From assembly GCF_963662255.1 (NCBI RefSeq), contig NW_026912137.1:117001-181000 (forward strand): DNA of 64,000 nt, read 5' to 3'. The position numbers and the translations under genes were made by a program. Below the pieces are notes generated by a model, which was not told the origin of the DNA, made no database searches, and saw only the letters and a program-made list of their open reading frames with translations. This document shows, in pieces, positions 39,447-49,010 of this stretch (positions are counted from its first letter, which is position 1; each line of letters opens with the position of its first letter). Source of the DNA: Cinclus cinclus. Lineage: Eukaryota > Chordata > Aves > Passeriformes > Cinclidae.

Positions 39447-42400
39447 TTGGCAGATGTCATTTTGGAGGGCACGTTTGGCACTCAAATGGCAGCCAGGTTT
39501 GGAGAAAGGGGCAGCTTTGGTCTGGGAGAAATCCTCGACCATCTGGAATTTTTGTGTGTAAAATCCCCAGTCAGGCCACAGGCAAGTTGGCTCTGTAAGG
39601 TGGCACTTTTGCACAGGAAGACAAAGTCAAGACCCAACTTGCCAGATGTCATTTTGGAGGGAACGTTTGGCACTCCAATGGCAGCCAGGTTTGGAGAAAG
39701 GGGCAGCTTTGGTCTGGGAGAAATCCTCGACCATCTGGAATTTTTGTGTGTAAAATCCCCGGTCAGGCCACAGGCAAGTTGTCTCTGTAAGGTGGCAATT
39801 TGCACAGGAAGGAAAAGTCCAGCGCCCACTTGGCAGATGTCATTTTGGAGGGCACGTTTGGCACTCAAATGGCAGCCAGGTGTGGAGAAAGAGGCATCTT
39901 TGGTCTGGGAGAAATCCTCGACCATCTGGAATTTTTGTGTGTAATATCCCTGGTCCGGCCACAGGCAAGTTGGCTCTGTAAGGTGGCACTTTTGCACAGG
40001 AAGAAAAAGTCAAGACCCAACTTGCCAGATGTCATTTTGGAGGGCACGTTTGGCACTCGAATGGCAGCCAGGTTTGGAGAAAGGGGCAGCTTTGGTCTGG
40101 GAGAAATCCTCGACCATCTGGAATTTTTGTGTGTAAAATCCCTGGTCAGGACACAGGCAAGTTGGCTCTGTAAGGTGTCAATTTTCACAGGAAGCAGAAG
40201 TCCAGCGCCCACTTGCCAGATGTCATTTTGGAGGGCACGTTTGGCACTCCAATGGCAGCCAGGTTTGGAGAAAGGGGCAGCTTTGGTCTGGGAGAAATCC
40301 TCGACCATCTGGAATTTTTGTGTGTAAAACCTCCAGTCAGGCCACAGGCAAGTTGGCTCTGTAAGGTGGCACTTTTGCACAGGAAGAAAAAGTCAAGACC
40401 CAACTTGGCAGATGTCATTTTGGAGGGCACGTTTGGCACTCCAATGGCAGCCAGGTGTGGAGAAAGAGGCAGCTTTGGTCTGGGAGAAATCCTCGACCAT
40501 CTGGAATTTTTGTGTGTAAATTCCCCGGTCAGGCCACAGGCAAGTTGGCTCTGTAAGGTGGGAATTTTCACAGGAAGGAAAAGTCCAGCGCCCACTTGCC
40601 AGATGTAATTTTGGAGGGCACGTTTGGCACTCAAATGGCAGCCAGGTTTGGAGAAAGGGGCAGCTTTGGTCTGGGAGAAATCCTTGACCATCTGGAATTT
40701 TTGTGTGTAAAATCCCTGGTCAGGCCACAGATAAATTGGCTGTGTATGGTGGCACTTTTTCACAGGAACACAAAGTCAAGACCCAACTTGGCAGATGTCA
40801 TTTTGGAGGGCACGTTTGGCACTCCAATGGCAGCCAGGTGTGGAGAAAGGGGCAGCTTTGGTCTGGGAGAAATCCTCGACCATCTGGAATTTTTGTGTGT
40901 AAAATCCGTGCTCAGGCCACAGGCAATTTGGCTCTGTTAAGGTGGCAATTTTCACAGGAAGCAGAAGTCCAGCGCCCACTTGGCAGATGTCATTTTGGAG
41001 GGCACGTTTGGCACTCAAATGGCAGCCAGGTTTGGAGAAAGGGGCAGCTTTGCTCTGGGAGAAATCCTCGACCATCTGGAATTTTTGTGTGTAAAATCCC
41101 TGGTCAGGCCACAGGCAAGTTGGCTCTGTAAGGTGGCACTTTTGCACAGGAAGAAAAAGTCAAGACCCAACTTGCCAGATGTCATTTTGGAGGGCACGTT
41201 TGGCACTCCAATGGCAGCCAGGTTTGGAGAAAGGGGCAGCTTTGGTCTGGGAGAAATCCTCGACCATCTGGAATTTTTGTGTATAATATCACGGTCAGGC
41301 CACCGGCAAGATGGCTCTGTAAGGTGGCAGTTTTGCACAGGAAGACAAAGTCAAGACCCAACTTGCCAGATGTCATTTTGGAGGGCACGTTTGGCACTCC
41401 AATGGCAGCCAGGTTTGGAGAAAGGGGCAGCTTTGGTCTGGGAGAAATCCTCGACCATCTGGAATTTTTGTGTGTAAAATCCCCGGTCAGGGCACAGGCA
41501 AGTTGGCTCTGTAAGGTGGCAATTTTCACAGGATGGAAAAGTCCAGACCCGACTTGGCCGATGTCATTTAGGAGGGCACGTTTGGCACTCCAATGGCAGC
41601 CAGGTTTGGAGAAAGGGGCAGCTTTGGTCTGGGAGAAATCCTCGACCATCTGGAATTTTTGTGTGTGAAATCCCCGGTCAGGCAACAGGCAAGTTGGCTC
41701 TGTAAGGTGGCAATTTTCACAGGAAGGAAAATTCCAGCGCCCACTTGGCAGATGTCATTTTGGAGGGCACGTTTGGCACACAAATGGCAGCCAGGTTTGG
41801 AGAAAGGGGCAGCTTTGGTCTGGGAGAAATCCTCGACCATCTGGAATTTTTGTGTGTGAAATCCCCGGTCAGGCAACAGGCAAGTTGGCTCTGTAAGGTG
41901 GCAATTTTCACAGGAAGGAAAAGTCCAGATCCGACTTGGCCGATGTCATTTTGGAGGGCACGTTTGGCACTCCAATGGCAGCCAGGTTTGGAGAAAGGGG
42001 CAGCTTTGTTCTGGGAGAAATCCTCGACCATCTGGAATTTTTGTGTGTAAAATCCCTGGTCAGGCCACAGGCAAATTGGCTGTGTATGGTGGTACTTTTC
42101 CACAGGACCAAAAGTCAAGACCCAACTTGGCAGATGTCATTTTGGAGGGCACGTTTGGCACTCCAATGGCAGCCAGGTTTGGAGAAAGGGGCAGCTTTGG
42201 TCTGGGAGAAATCCTCGACCATCTGGAATTTTTGTGTGTAAAATCCCCGGTCAGGCCACAGGCAAGTTGGCTCTGTAAGGTGGCAATTTTCACAGGAAGG
42301 AAAAGTCCAGCGCCCACTTGGCAGATGTCATTTTGGAGGGCACGTTTGGCACTCAAATGGCAGCCAGGTTTGGAGAAAGGGGCAGCTTTGGTCTGGGAGA

Positions 42401-43350
42401 AATCCTTGACCATCTGGAATTTTTGTGTGTAAAATCCCTGGTCAGGCCACAGATAAATTGGCTGTGTATGGTGGCACTTTTTCACAGGAACACAAAGTCA
42501 AGACCCAACTTGCCAGATGTCATTTTGGAGGGCACGTTTTGCACTCAAATGACAGCCAGGTGTGGAGAAATAGCCATCTTTGGTCTGGGAGAAATCCTCG
42601 ACCATCTGGAATTTTTGTGTGTAAAATCCCTGGTCAGGCCACAGGCAAGTTGGCTCTGTAAGGTGGCAGTTTTGCACAGGAAGACAAAGTCAAGACCCAA
42701 CTTGCCAGATGTCATTTTGGAGGGCACGTTTGGCACTCCAATGGCAGCCAGGTTTGGAGAAAGGGGCAGCTTTGGTCTGGGAGAAATCCTCGACCATCTG
42801 GAATTGTTGTGTGTAAAATCCCCGGTCAGGCCACAGGCAAGTTGGCTCTGTAAGGTGGCTCTTTTGACCAGGAATAAAAATTCCTGAGCCCACTTGGCAG
42901 ATGTCATTTTGGAGGGCACGTTTGGCACTCAAATGGCAGCCAGGTTTGGAGAAAGGGGCAGCTTTGGTCTGGGAGAAATCCTCGACCATCTGGAATTTTT
43001 GTGTGTAAAATCCCCGGTCAGGCCACAGGCAAGTTGTCTCTGTAAGGTGGCAATTTTCACAGGAAGGAAAAGTCCAGCGCCCACTTGGCAGATGTCATTT
43101 TGGAGGGCACGTTTGGCACTCAAATGGCAGCCAGGTGTGGAGAAAGAGGCATCTTTGGTCTGGGAGAAATCCTCGACCATCTGGAATTTTTGTGTGTAAT
43201 ATCCCTGGTCCGGCCACAGGCAAGTTGGCTCTGTAAGGTGGCACTTTTGCACAGGAAGAAAAAGTCAAGACCCAACTTGCCAGATGTCATTTTGGAGGGC
43301 ACGTTTGGCACTCGAATGGCAGCCAGGTTTGGAGAAAGGGGCAGCTTTGG
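39447..43350 (+). repeat. Higher-order repeat C, unit C4 (18 monomers) and start of a fifth
   Basis: C4 runs from 39,447 to 42,893 (3,447 bp) with a single 7-monomer block, as in C1. A fifth unit starts at 42,894 but lacks one monomer near its beginning: the distance to the caggtgtggagaaagaggc monomer is 191 bp instead of 383. It departs from the C pattern after about 43,380, where 'gaattttattgtgtg' appears. Confidence 0.85.
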
Positions 43351-46338
43351 TCTGGGAGAAATCCTCGACCATCTGGAATTTTATTGTGTGAAATCCCTGG
43401 TCAGGCCACAGGCAAGTTGGCTCTGTAAGGTGGCAATTTTCACAGGAAGGAAAAGTCCAGCGCCCACTTGGCAGATGTCATTTTGGAGGGCAGGTTTGGC
43501 ACTCAAATGTCTGCCAGGTTTGGAGAAAGGGGCAGCTTTGGTCTGGGAGAAATCCTCGACCATCTGGAATTTTTGTGTGTAAAATCCCCGGTCAGGCCAC
43601 AGGCAAGTTGGCTCTGTAAGGTGGCAATTTTCACAGGAAGCAGAAGTCCAGCGCCGACTTGGCAGATGTCATTTTGGAGGGCACGTTTGGCACTCAAATG
43701 GCAGCCAGGTTTGGAGAAAGGGGCAGCTTTGGTCTGGGAGAAATCCTCGACCATCTGGAATTTTTGTGTATAATATCACGGTCAGGCCACCGGCAAGATG
43801 GCTCTGTAAGGTGGCAGTTTTGCACAGGAAGACAAAGTCAAGACCCAACTTGCCAGATGTCATTTTGGAGGGAACGTTTGGCACTCCAATGGCAGCCAGG
43901 TTTGGAGAAAGGGGCAGCTTTGGTCTGGGAGAAATCCTCGACCATCTGGAATTATTGTGTGTAAAATCCCTGGTCTGGCCACAGGCAAGTTGGCTCTGTA
44001 AGGTGGCAATTTTCACAGCAAGGAAAAGTCCAGCGCCCACTTGGCAGATGTCATTTTAGAGGGCACATTTGGCACTCAAATGGCAGCCAGGTTTGGAGAA
44101 AGGGGCAGCTTTGGTCTGGGAGAAATCCTCGACCATCTGGAATTTTTGTGTGTGAAATCCCCGGTCAGGCAACAGGCAAGTTGGCTCTGTAAGGTGGCAA
44201 TTTTCACAGGAAGGAAAATTCCAGCGCCCACTTGGCAGATGTCATTTTGGAGGGCACGTTTGGCACTCAAATGGCAGCCAGGTTTGGAGAAAGGGGCAGC
44301 TTTGGTCTGGGAGAAATCCTCGACCATCTGGAATTTTTGTGTGTGAAATCCCCGGTCAGGCAACAGGCAAGTTGGCTCTGTAAGGTGGCAATTTTCACAG
44401 GAAGGAAAAGTCCAGATCCGACTTGGCCGATGTCATTTTGGAGGGCACGTTTGGCACTCCAATGGCAGCCAGGTTTGGAGAAAGGGGCAGCTTTGGTCTG
44501 GGAGAAATCCTCGACCATCTGGAATTTTTGTGTGTAAAATCCCCGGTCAGGCCACAGGCAAGTTTGCTCTGTAAGGTGGCAATTTTCACAGGAAGGAAAA
44601 GTCCAGCGCCCACTTGCCAGATGTCATTTTGGAGGGCACGTTTGGCACTCAAATGGCAGCCAGGTTTGGAGAAAGGGGCAGCTTTGGTCTGGGAGAAATC
44701 CTCGACCATCTGGAATTTTTGTGTGTGAAATCCCCGGTCAGGCCATAGGCAAGTTGGATCTGTTAAGGTGGCCATTTGCACAGGAAGGAAAAGTCCAGCG
44801 CCCACTTGGCAGATGTCATTTTGGAGGGCACGTTTGGCACTCAAATGGCAGCCAGGTTTGGAGAAAGGGGCAGCTTTGGTCTGGGAGAAATCCTCGACCA
44901 TCTGGAATTTTTGTGTGTGAAGTCCCCGGTCAGGCCACCGGCAAGTTGGCTCTGTATGGTGGCAATTTTCACAGGAAGGAAAATTCCAGAGCCCACTTGG
45001 CAGATGTCATTTTGGAGGGCACGTTTGGCACTCCAATGGCAGCCAGGTTTGGAGAAAGGGGCATCTTTGGTCTGGGAGAAATCCGCGACCATCTGGAATT
45101 TTTGTGTGTAATATCCCTGGTCCGCCCACAGGCAAGTTGGCTCTGTATGGTGGCACTTTTGCACAGGAAGAAAAAGTCAAGACCCAACTTGCCAGATGTC
45201 ATTTTGGAGGGCACGTTTGGCACTCGAATGGCAGCCAGGTTTGGAGAAAGGGGCAGCTTTGGTCTGGGAGAAATCCTCGACCATCTGGAATTTTTGTGTG
45301 TAAAATCCCCGGTCAGGCAACAGGCAAGTTGGCTCTGTAAGGTGGCAATTTTCACAGGAAGGAAAAGTCCAGCGCCCACTTGGCAGATGTCATTTTGGAG
45401 GGCACGTTTGGCACTCCAATGGCAGCCAGGTTTGGAGAAAGGGGCAGCTTTGGTCTGGGAGAAATCCTCGACCATCTGGAATTTTTGTGTGTAAAATCCC
45501 TGGTCAGGCCACAGGCAAATTGGCTGTGTATGGTGGTACTTTTCCACAGGACCAAAAGTCAAGACCCAACTTGGCAGATGTCATTTTGGAGGGCACGTTT
45601 GGCACTCAAATGGCAGCCAGGTTTGGAGAAAGGGGCAGCTTTGGTCTGGGAGAAATCCTCGACCATCTGGAATTTTTGTGTGTGAAATCCCCGGTGAGGC
45701 CACAGGCAAGTTGGCTCTGTAAGGTGGCAATTTTCACAGGAAGGAAAAGTCCAGCGCCCACTTGGCAGATGTCATTTTGGAGGGCACGTTTGGCACTCAA
45801 ATGGCAGCCAGGTGTGGAGAAAGAGGCATCTTTGGTCTGGGAGAAATCCTCGACCATCTGGAATTTTTGTGTGTAATATCCCTGGTCCGGCCACAGGCAA
45901 GTTGGCTCTGTAAGGTGGCACTTTTGCACAGGAAGAAAAAGTCAAGACCCAACTTGCCAGATGTCATTTTGGAGGGCACGTTTGGCACTCGAATGGCAGC
46001 CAGGTTTGGTGAAAGGGGCAGCTTTGGTCTGGGAGAAATCCTTGACCATCTGGAATTTTTGTGTGTAAAATCCCTGGTCAGGCCACAGATAAATTGGCTG
46101 TGTATGGTGGCACTTTTTCACAGGAACACAAAGTCAAGACCCAACTTGGCAGATGTCATTTTGGAGGGCACGTTTGGCACTCGAATGGCAGCCAGGTTTG
46201 GAGAAAGGGGCAGCTTTGGTCTGGGAGAAATCCTCGACCATCTGGAATTTTTGTGTGTAAAATCCCCGGTCAGGTCACAGGCAAGTTGAATCTGTAAGGT
46301 GGCACTTTTGCACAGGAAGAAAAAGTCAAGACCCAACT
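43350..46338 (+). repeat. Distal edge of the satellite array
   Basis: The last 15 or so monomers do not follow the C-unit order and carry more private changes, for example tttagagggcacatttgg near 44,055, caagtttgctctg near 44,565, tccgcgacc near 45,083, ggtgaggcc near 45,695, ggtttggtgaaagg near 46,003 and gttgaatctg near 46,285. Increased monomer divergence at an array edge is the usual result of reduced homogenisation. The final monomer is cut at about 46,338. Confidence 0.75.
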
Positions 46339-46870
46339 TCTGCCTCGTGTCCTCTGTGTCTGGTTTATAATGTGTAGACTATATGGATAAATGAATTCCA
46401 CGTAAGTATGCCAAATATAAATAGAAAAAAAAATTGAAATATAGTTTTAAAATAAAGGGGTTTTAGTTTTCTGTTTTGTTAGAGGCCGGGCTTTTCCATA
46501 AATAATATAAAAATGTAAAGATACAGAATATATAAACGTGTGTGTGTGTGTGTGTGTGTGTGTTTATACAGATATATACACACACATAAAATACAAATGT
46601 TAGTAATATAAAGATTTCTTAATAAAAATAATATTGTACCCATGTTGTAATTGATGCCAATAAACATTAAATTCAGTATCCAAAAATAGGTATTGATTAT
46701 GAATATAAATTAATTATTAACAAACATATATATATATATATAGCTAATGGGTTTGGTTTTTTTTTTAATTTGTTCATGGCAGGGATTTTTTAGTTTGGGT
46801 CGGGGTTTTTTGGGGGGCATTCGTTTAGTAGGATTTTTTAAAGGGAGGGACCTCGATGTTTTTTGGCCCC
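46339..46870. other. AT-rich flank with simple repeats
   Basis: The base composition changes abruptly to AT-rich DNA. It contains a (GT)13 microsatellite at 46,538-46,563, an (AT)n tract at 46,726-46,742 and T runs. The first 24 bases after the satellite junction match 50,441-50,464 exactly. The part from about 46,462 on ('gttttgttagagg...' through 'cattcgtttagtagg') is a diverged copy of 50,861-50,960. No gene is visible. Confidence 0.85.
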
Positions 46871-47256
46871 TTGTCTCTCTGTCTCTCTGTGTGTCTGTCT
46901 CTCTGTCTGTGTGTGTCTGTCTCTCTGTCTATGTGTCTGTCTCTCTGTCTGTGTGTCTGTCTCTCTGTCTGTTTGTGTCTGTCTCTCTGTCTGTGTGTCT
47001 GTCTCTCTGTCTGTGTGTGTCTGTCTCTCTGTCTGTGTGTCTCCCTGTCTCTCTGTCTGTGTGTCTGTCTCTCTGTCTCTCTGTGTGTCTCTCTGTCTGT
47101 GTGTGTCTGTGTCTCTGTGTGTGTGTCTCTCTGTGTGTGTGTCTCTCTGTCTGTGTGTCTGTCTCTCTGTCTGTGTGTGTCTGTCTCTCTGTCTGTGTGT
47201 CTCTCTGTCTGTGTGTGTCTGTCTCTCTGTCTGTGTGTCTGTCTCTCTCTCTGTGT
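46871..47256. repeat. (TGTCTCTC)/(TGTGTCTG) compound microsatellite
   Basis: About 386 bp made almost only of TGTC, TCTC and TGTG words; the opposite strand is pure AG/AC. The much shorter (TGTC)n at 50,991-51,024 occupies the same place in the related segment downstream, so this tract has expanded here. The long apparent reading frames across it on both strands, one of more than 400 codons on the minus strand, are low-complexity artefacts. Confidence 0.95.
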
Positions 47257-47300
47257 CCCCCGTGTCCCCAAAGAGCCGCAGCCCCGGGCTGAGCTCGGCC

Positions 47301-47413
47301 GCAGTGCTGCCGCCTTGTGGTAAGAGATCGGTACTGCAGCCGTGCCCGGAGCCGGAGCCCGGGCAGTGCTGCCGCCTTGTGGACACAGCGCGGTACTGCA
47401 GCCGTGCCCCGAA
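47301..47413 (-). promoter_or_regulatory. Tandem 62-bp duplication carrying two CTCF-like motifs
   Basis: A segment with gcagtgctgccgccttgtgg starts at 47,301 and again at 47,363 (period 62 bp); both copies also contain ggtactgcagccgtgccc. On the minus strand each copy reads ccacaaggcggcag (47,307-47,320 and 47,369-47,382), which fits the CTCF core consensus at about 12 of 14 positions. A third copy lies at 51,071-51,084. Motif matching was by eye; occupancy is inference. An alternative is that the sequence belongs to an unrecognised GC-rich repeat family. Confidence 0.45.
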
Positions 47414-47589
47414 GCGGCGACCGGCTCCTCCTCGGCGCTGCTGCGGGAGGGCGGTGGGGCGCGAAATGGTGCGCCTGACCTTCTCAAGATGGCGGAGGGC
47501 CCAAGGTGACGATGCCGTTCCACTGGGACCGATGCGACGCTCGGGACGGCGGACGCAATAGGACCCCGGAGAGATACGCTGAAGGGGGG

Positions 47590-48181
47590 GGGGTGTGTCC
47601 TTTTTTTCCCGCCCTTTTTTTGCCGTCCTATGTAGAAGGTCGGGTGAGCGATGGCCGAGTCGCCATCTTGGGAGTGGCACGCTGCAATTTCCGCCCTTAC
47701 TGGCGCCATGTTTGGTCCTGGCAGAAGCCACTTCCGGTGCGTTGCCAGCGTTGTCGTGGTAACTGTAAAGCCCCAGATAATGGTGTCTATAGAAGTCGCC
47801 TGCCTGAATCCGACCCCCGACGCCGATGGCGCGCTCTCCCGCCGCCTGTCCCACGAGCCATTTCCAGCACCGCTGACCAGTCCGCCCCCGTCCGCACCGC
47901 GTAAAAGGCGACGGAAAATCGCGCCGAGAACGCGGGATCGGTTTCGGGGCCGGATTCAGGCAGGCGAGTTCAATAATCGCCAATGTAGGGGGCCTTCTTA
48001 TTCGCCTCCCTAAACAAAGATGGCGGAGGTACCGGAAATGGCTTCTGCCAGTACCAAAGATGGCGGCAGGGAAGGGCGGAAATTGCATCTCGACCCTCCC
48101 AAGATGGCGACTCAACCGTCACTCGCCCGACCTTCTGCATAGGGCGGCAAAAAGGGGCGGGGAAAAAAAGGACCCCCACGG
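47590..48181. repeat. Foldback: inverted repeat, arms about 235 bp, spacer about 120 bp
   Basis: The left arm (47,590-47,822) is the diverged reverse complement of the right arm (47,944-48,181). Matching landmarks are tcctttttttccc with gggaaaaaaagga, 'agtcgccatcttgggag' with ctcccaagatggcgact (right arm near 48,097-48,113), 'gcaatttccgccctt' with aagggcggaaattgc (right arm near 48,073-48,087), ctggcagaagcca with tggcttctgccag, and 'cgcctgcctgaatccg' with cggattcaggcaggcg. The arms are similar but not identical and several CpGs differ. YY1-type motifs lie in paired positions, so they point in opposite directions in the two arms. No terminal TG/CA ends or target duplication were seen. Confidence 0.8.
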
Positions 48182-48540
48182 GGTGTCGACTGCATTGCCT
48201 GCGCGCGACGCCGACGCCGATCCCTCCCCCCCGGCGCGATTTTGCGCGGCGTTTCCCATCGTGCCCACACGGGCTGTGGGCTCAGCGGCGCCGCGGACGC
48301 GCGGGAGCCCGGCGGGCGCCGACAGGCAGCGGCGGGCCCGCCCCTCTCTCTGCCGGGGTCCTTCCACGGCCGCCGTCGCGGAGAGCGACTCCCGTCCCGT
48401 CGCTCCTCTCCGCGCCGCCCGGGTCCGCTCCCGCCCGGGGAAAGCATCGACGAAGGAAGAGCGGTCGCCCAGCTCCCGGAGCCATCGCCCTGCCCGCAGC
48501 CGGGAGCAGCCCGCAGGAGGAGGCAGCTGCTCTCTCTGCC

Positions 48541-48552
48541 GGAGAGGTGAGA
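48541..48552 (+). other. Candidate 5' splice donor of a CpG-island first exon
   Basis: The sequence ccggagag/gtgagagg gives a near-consensus donor with GT at 48,547. It lies at the 3' edge of the CpG island, where a first exon would be expected to end. A 17-C run followed by tttcag (48,616-48,638) lies shortly downstream, but the distance (about 90 bp) makes an intron between them unlikely. The transcription start was not determined. Confidence 0.4.
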
Positions 48553-48903
48553 GGGGCGGAAGGACGGGGCGGGGGGGGAGAGCGGGCACGGGAGAATTCC
48601 CAGGCACAATTCCAGCCCCCCCCCCCCCCCCCTTTCAGCTGGCAGCAGCCCGATGTCCTCTGCATGCGGCAGCAGCTGCAGCGCTGGTTTGGAGCAGGTT
48701 TCCATGGCATTTTATGGCAAAGGTGCCCTTTCTAGCCGGGAGCCCCGGCTGGGTTCCCTGGCTGGGAAAGTCCTTGAAGTAGCCAAAGGGAGCAGCTGCT
48801 GAGAATTCCGAGCCCGCTGTTCCTGTGGTTGTGGATACAATGTTTCAGTAGTGTGTGCTTCTGTCCTATGTGCTGCTAGATGTACTTTGGAGCAAGTTGA
48901 CCC

Positions 48904-49010
48904 TTTCATCTCTCCCCACCTGCATTCTTCCTAGGTGTACGTTTTATTCAGCAGCACTCAGGTGAGAGAAAGGATCTCTGTTCCCATCAGCATCAAAGGA
49001 AAAAGTGTGC
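48904..49010 (+). repeat. Duplicated segment with candidate 31-bp microexon, copy 1
   Basis: This segment (tttcatctctccccacctgc ... tcaaaggaaaaagtgt) is repeated at 53,191-53,313. Copy 1 has an intact pyrimidine-rich acceptor, cattcttcctag/gtgtac, and 31 bp later an intact donor, ctcag/gtgaga, giving a possible microexon at about 48,933-48,963. In the other copy the acceptor reads cctaa and the donor region has turned into an AG microsatellite. Exon status is an inference from splice signals only. Confidence 0.5.

Larger units (their letters stand above)
1..46338 (+). repeat. Satellite DNA array, 191/192-bp monomers, about 242 copies
   Basis: A head-to-tail tandem repeat with no interruption by unrelated DNA. 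The most conserved anchor, gggagaaatcctcgaccatc, recurs every 191 or 192 bp throughout. Dividing the array length by about 191.5 gives roughly 242 monomers. The left edge starts inside a monomer, so the array continues upstream. It ends at about 46,338, where a monomer breaks off after 'caagacccaactt'. Monomers differ at recurrent diagnostic sites: Tccaat/Tcaaat/Tcgaat/Tctaat, caggTttgg/caggTgtgg, and gtgtaaaatc/gtgtgaaatc/gtataatatc. The period matches the length of the published zebra finch centromeric satellite Tgut191A, but identity was not tested. A centromeric or pericentromeric location is an inference from monomer length, homogeneity and higher-order structure. Long reading frames on both strands arise because the monomer is stop-poor; none is taken as a gene. 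Confidence 0.98.
47257..48640 (+). promoter_or_regulatory. CpG island, probable promoter, with YY1 and ETS motif cluster
   Basis: A GC-rich, CpG-dense stretch in sharp contrast to both flanks. It contains YY1-type motifs (aagatggcgg core) at 47,485-47,495, 48,016-48,026, 48,056-48,066 and 48,100-48,109 on the plus strand and at 47,661-47,671 on the minus strand. ETS-like cacttccggt (47,730-47,739) and accggaaatg (48,031-48,040) are also present. A 5' splice donor, gag/gtgaga, occurs at 48,546/48,547, suggesting a non-coding first exon transcribed to the right. YY1 plus ETS sites in a TATA-less CpG island are typical of broad housekeeping-type vertebrate promoters. The reading frames across it have no recognisable domain. 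Confidence 0.65.

Noticed and set aside
1..46338. CRISPR-like or minisatellite array
   Set aside because: The repeat unit is the whole 191-192 bp with no unique spacers, and the surrounding DNA is eukaryotic.
1..46338. CENP-B box within the satellite monomer
   Set aside because: I looked for the TTCG-N4-A-N2-CGGG core on both strands of typical monomers. The nearest stretch, 'ttgtgtgtaaaatccccgg', lacks the TTCG part.
46838..48115. 425-codon minus-strand frame and overlapping plus-strand frames over the CT/GT microsatellite and CpG island
   Set aside because: The protein would be mostly Arg/Asp/Thr/Gln repeats from the microsatellite, and the rest overlaps the foldback and promoter motifs. 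Simple-sequence artefact.
48060..48782. 240-codon plus-strand frame starting in the CpG island
   Set aside because: It crosses the foldback arm, the probable splice donor at 48,547 and a C17 homopolymer. The composition is Ala/Arg/Pro-rich as expected from GC-rich DNA, and there is no domain.
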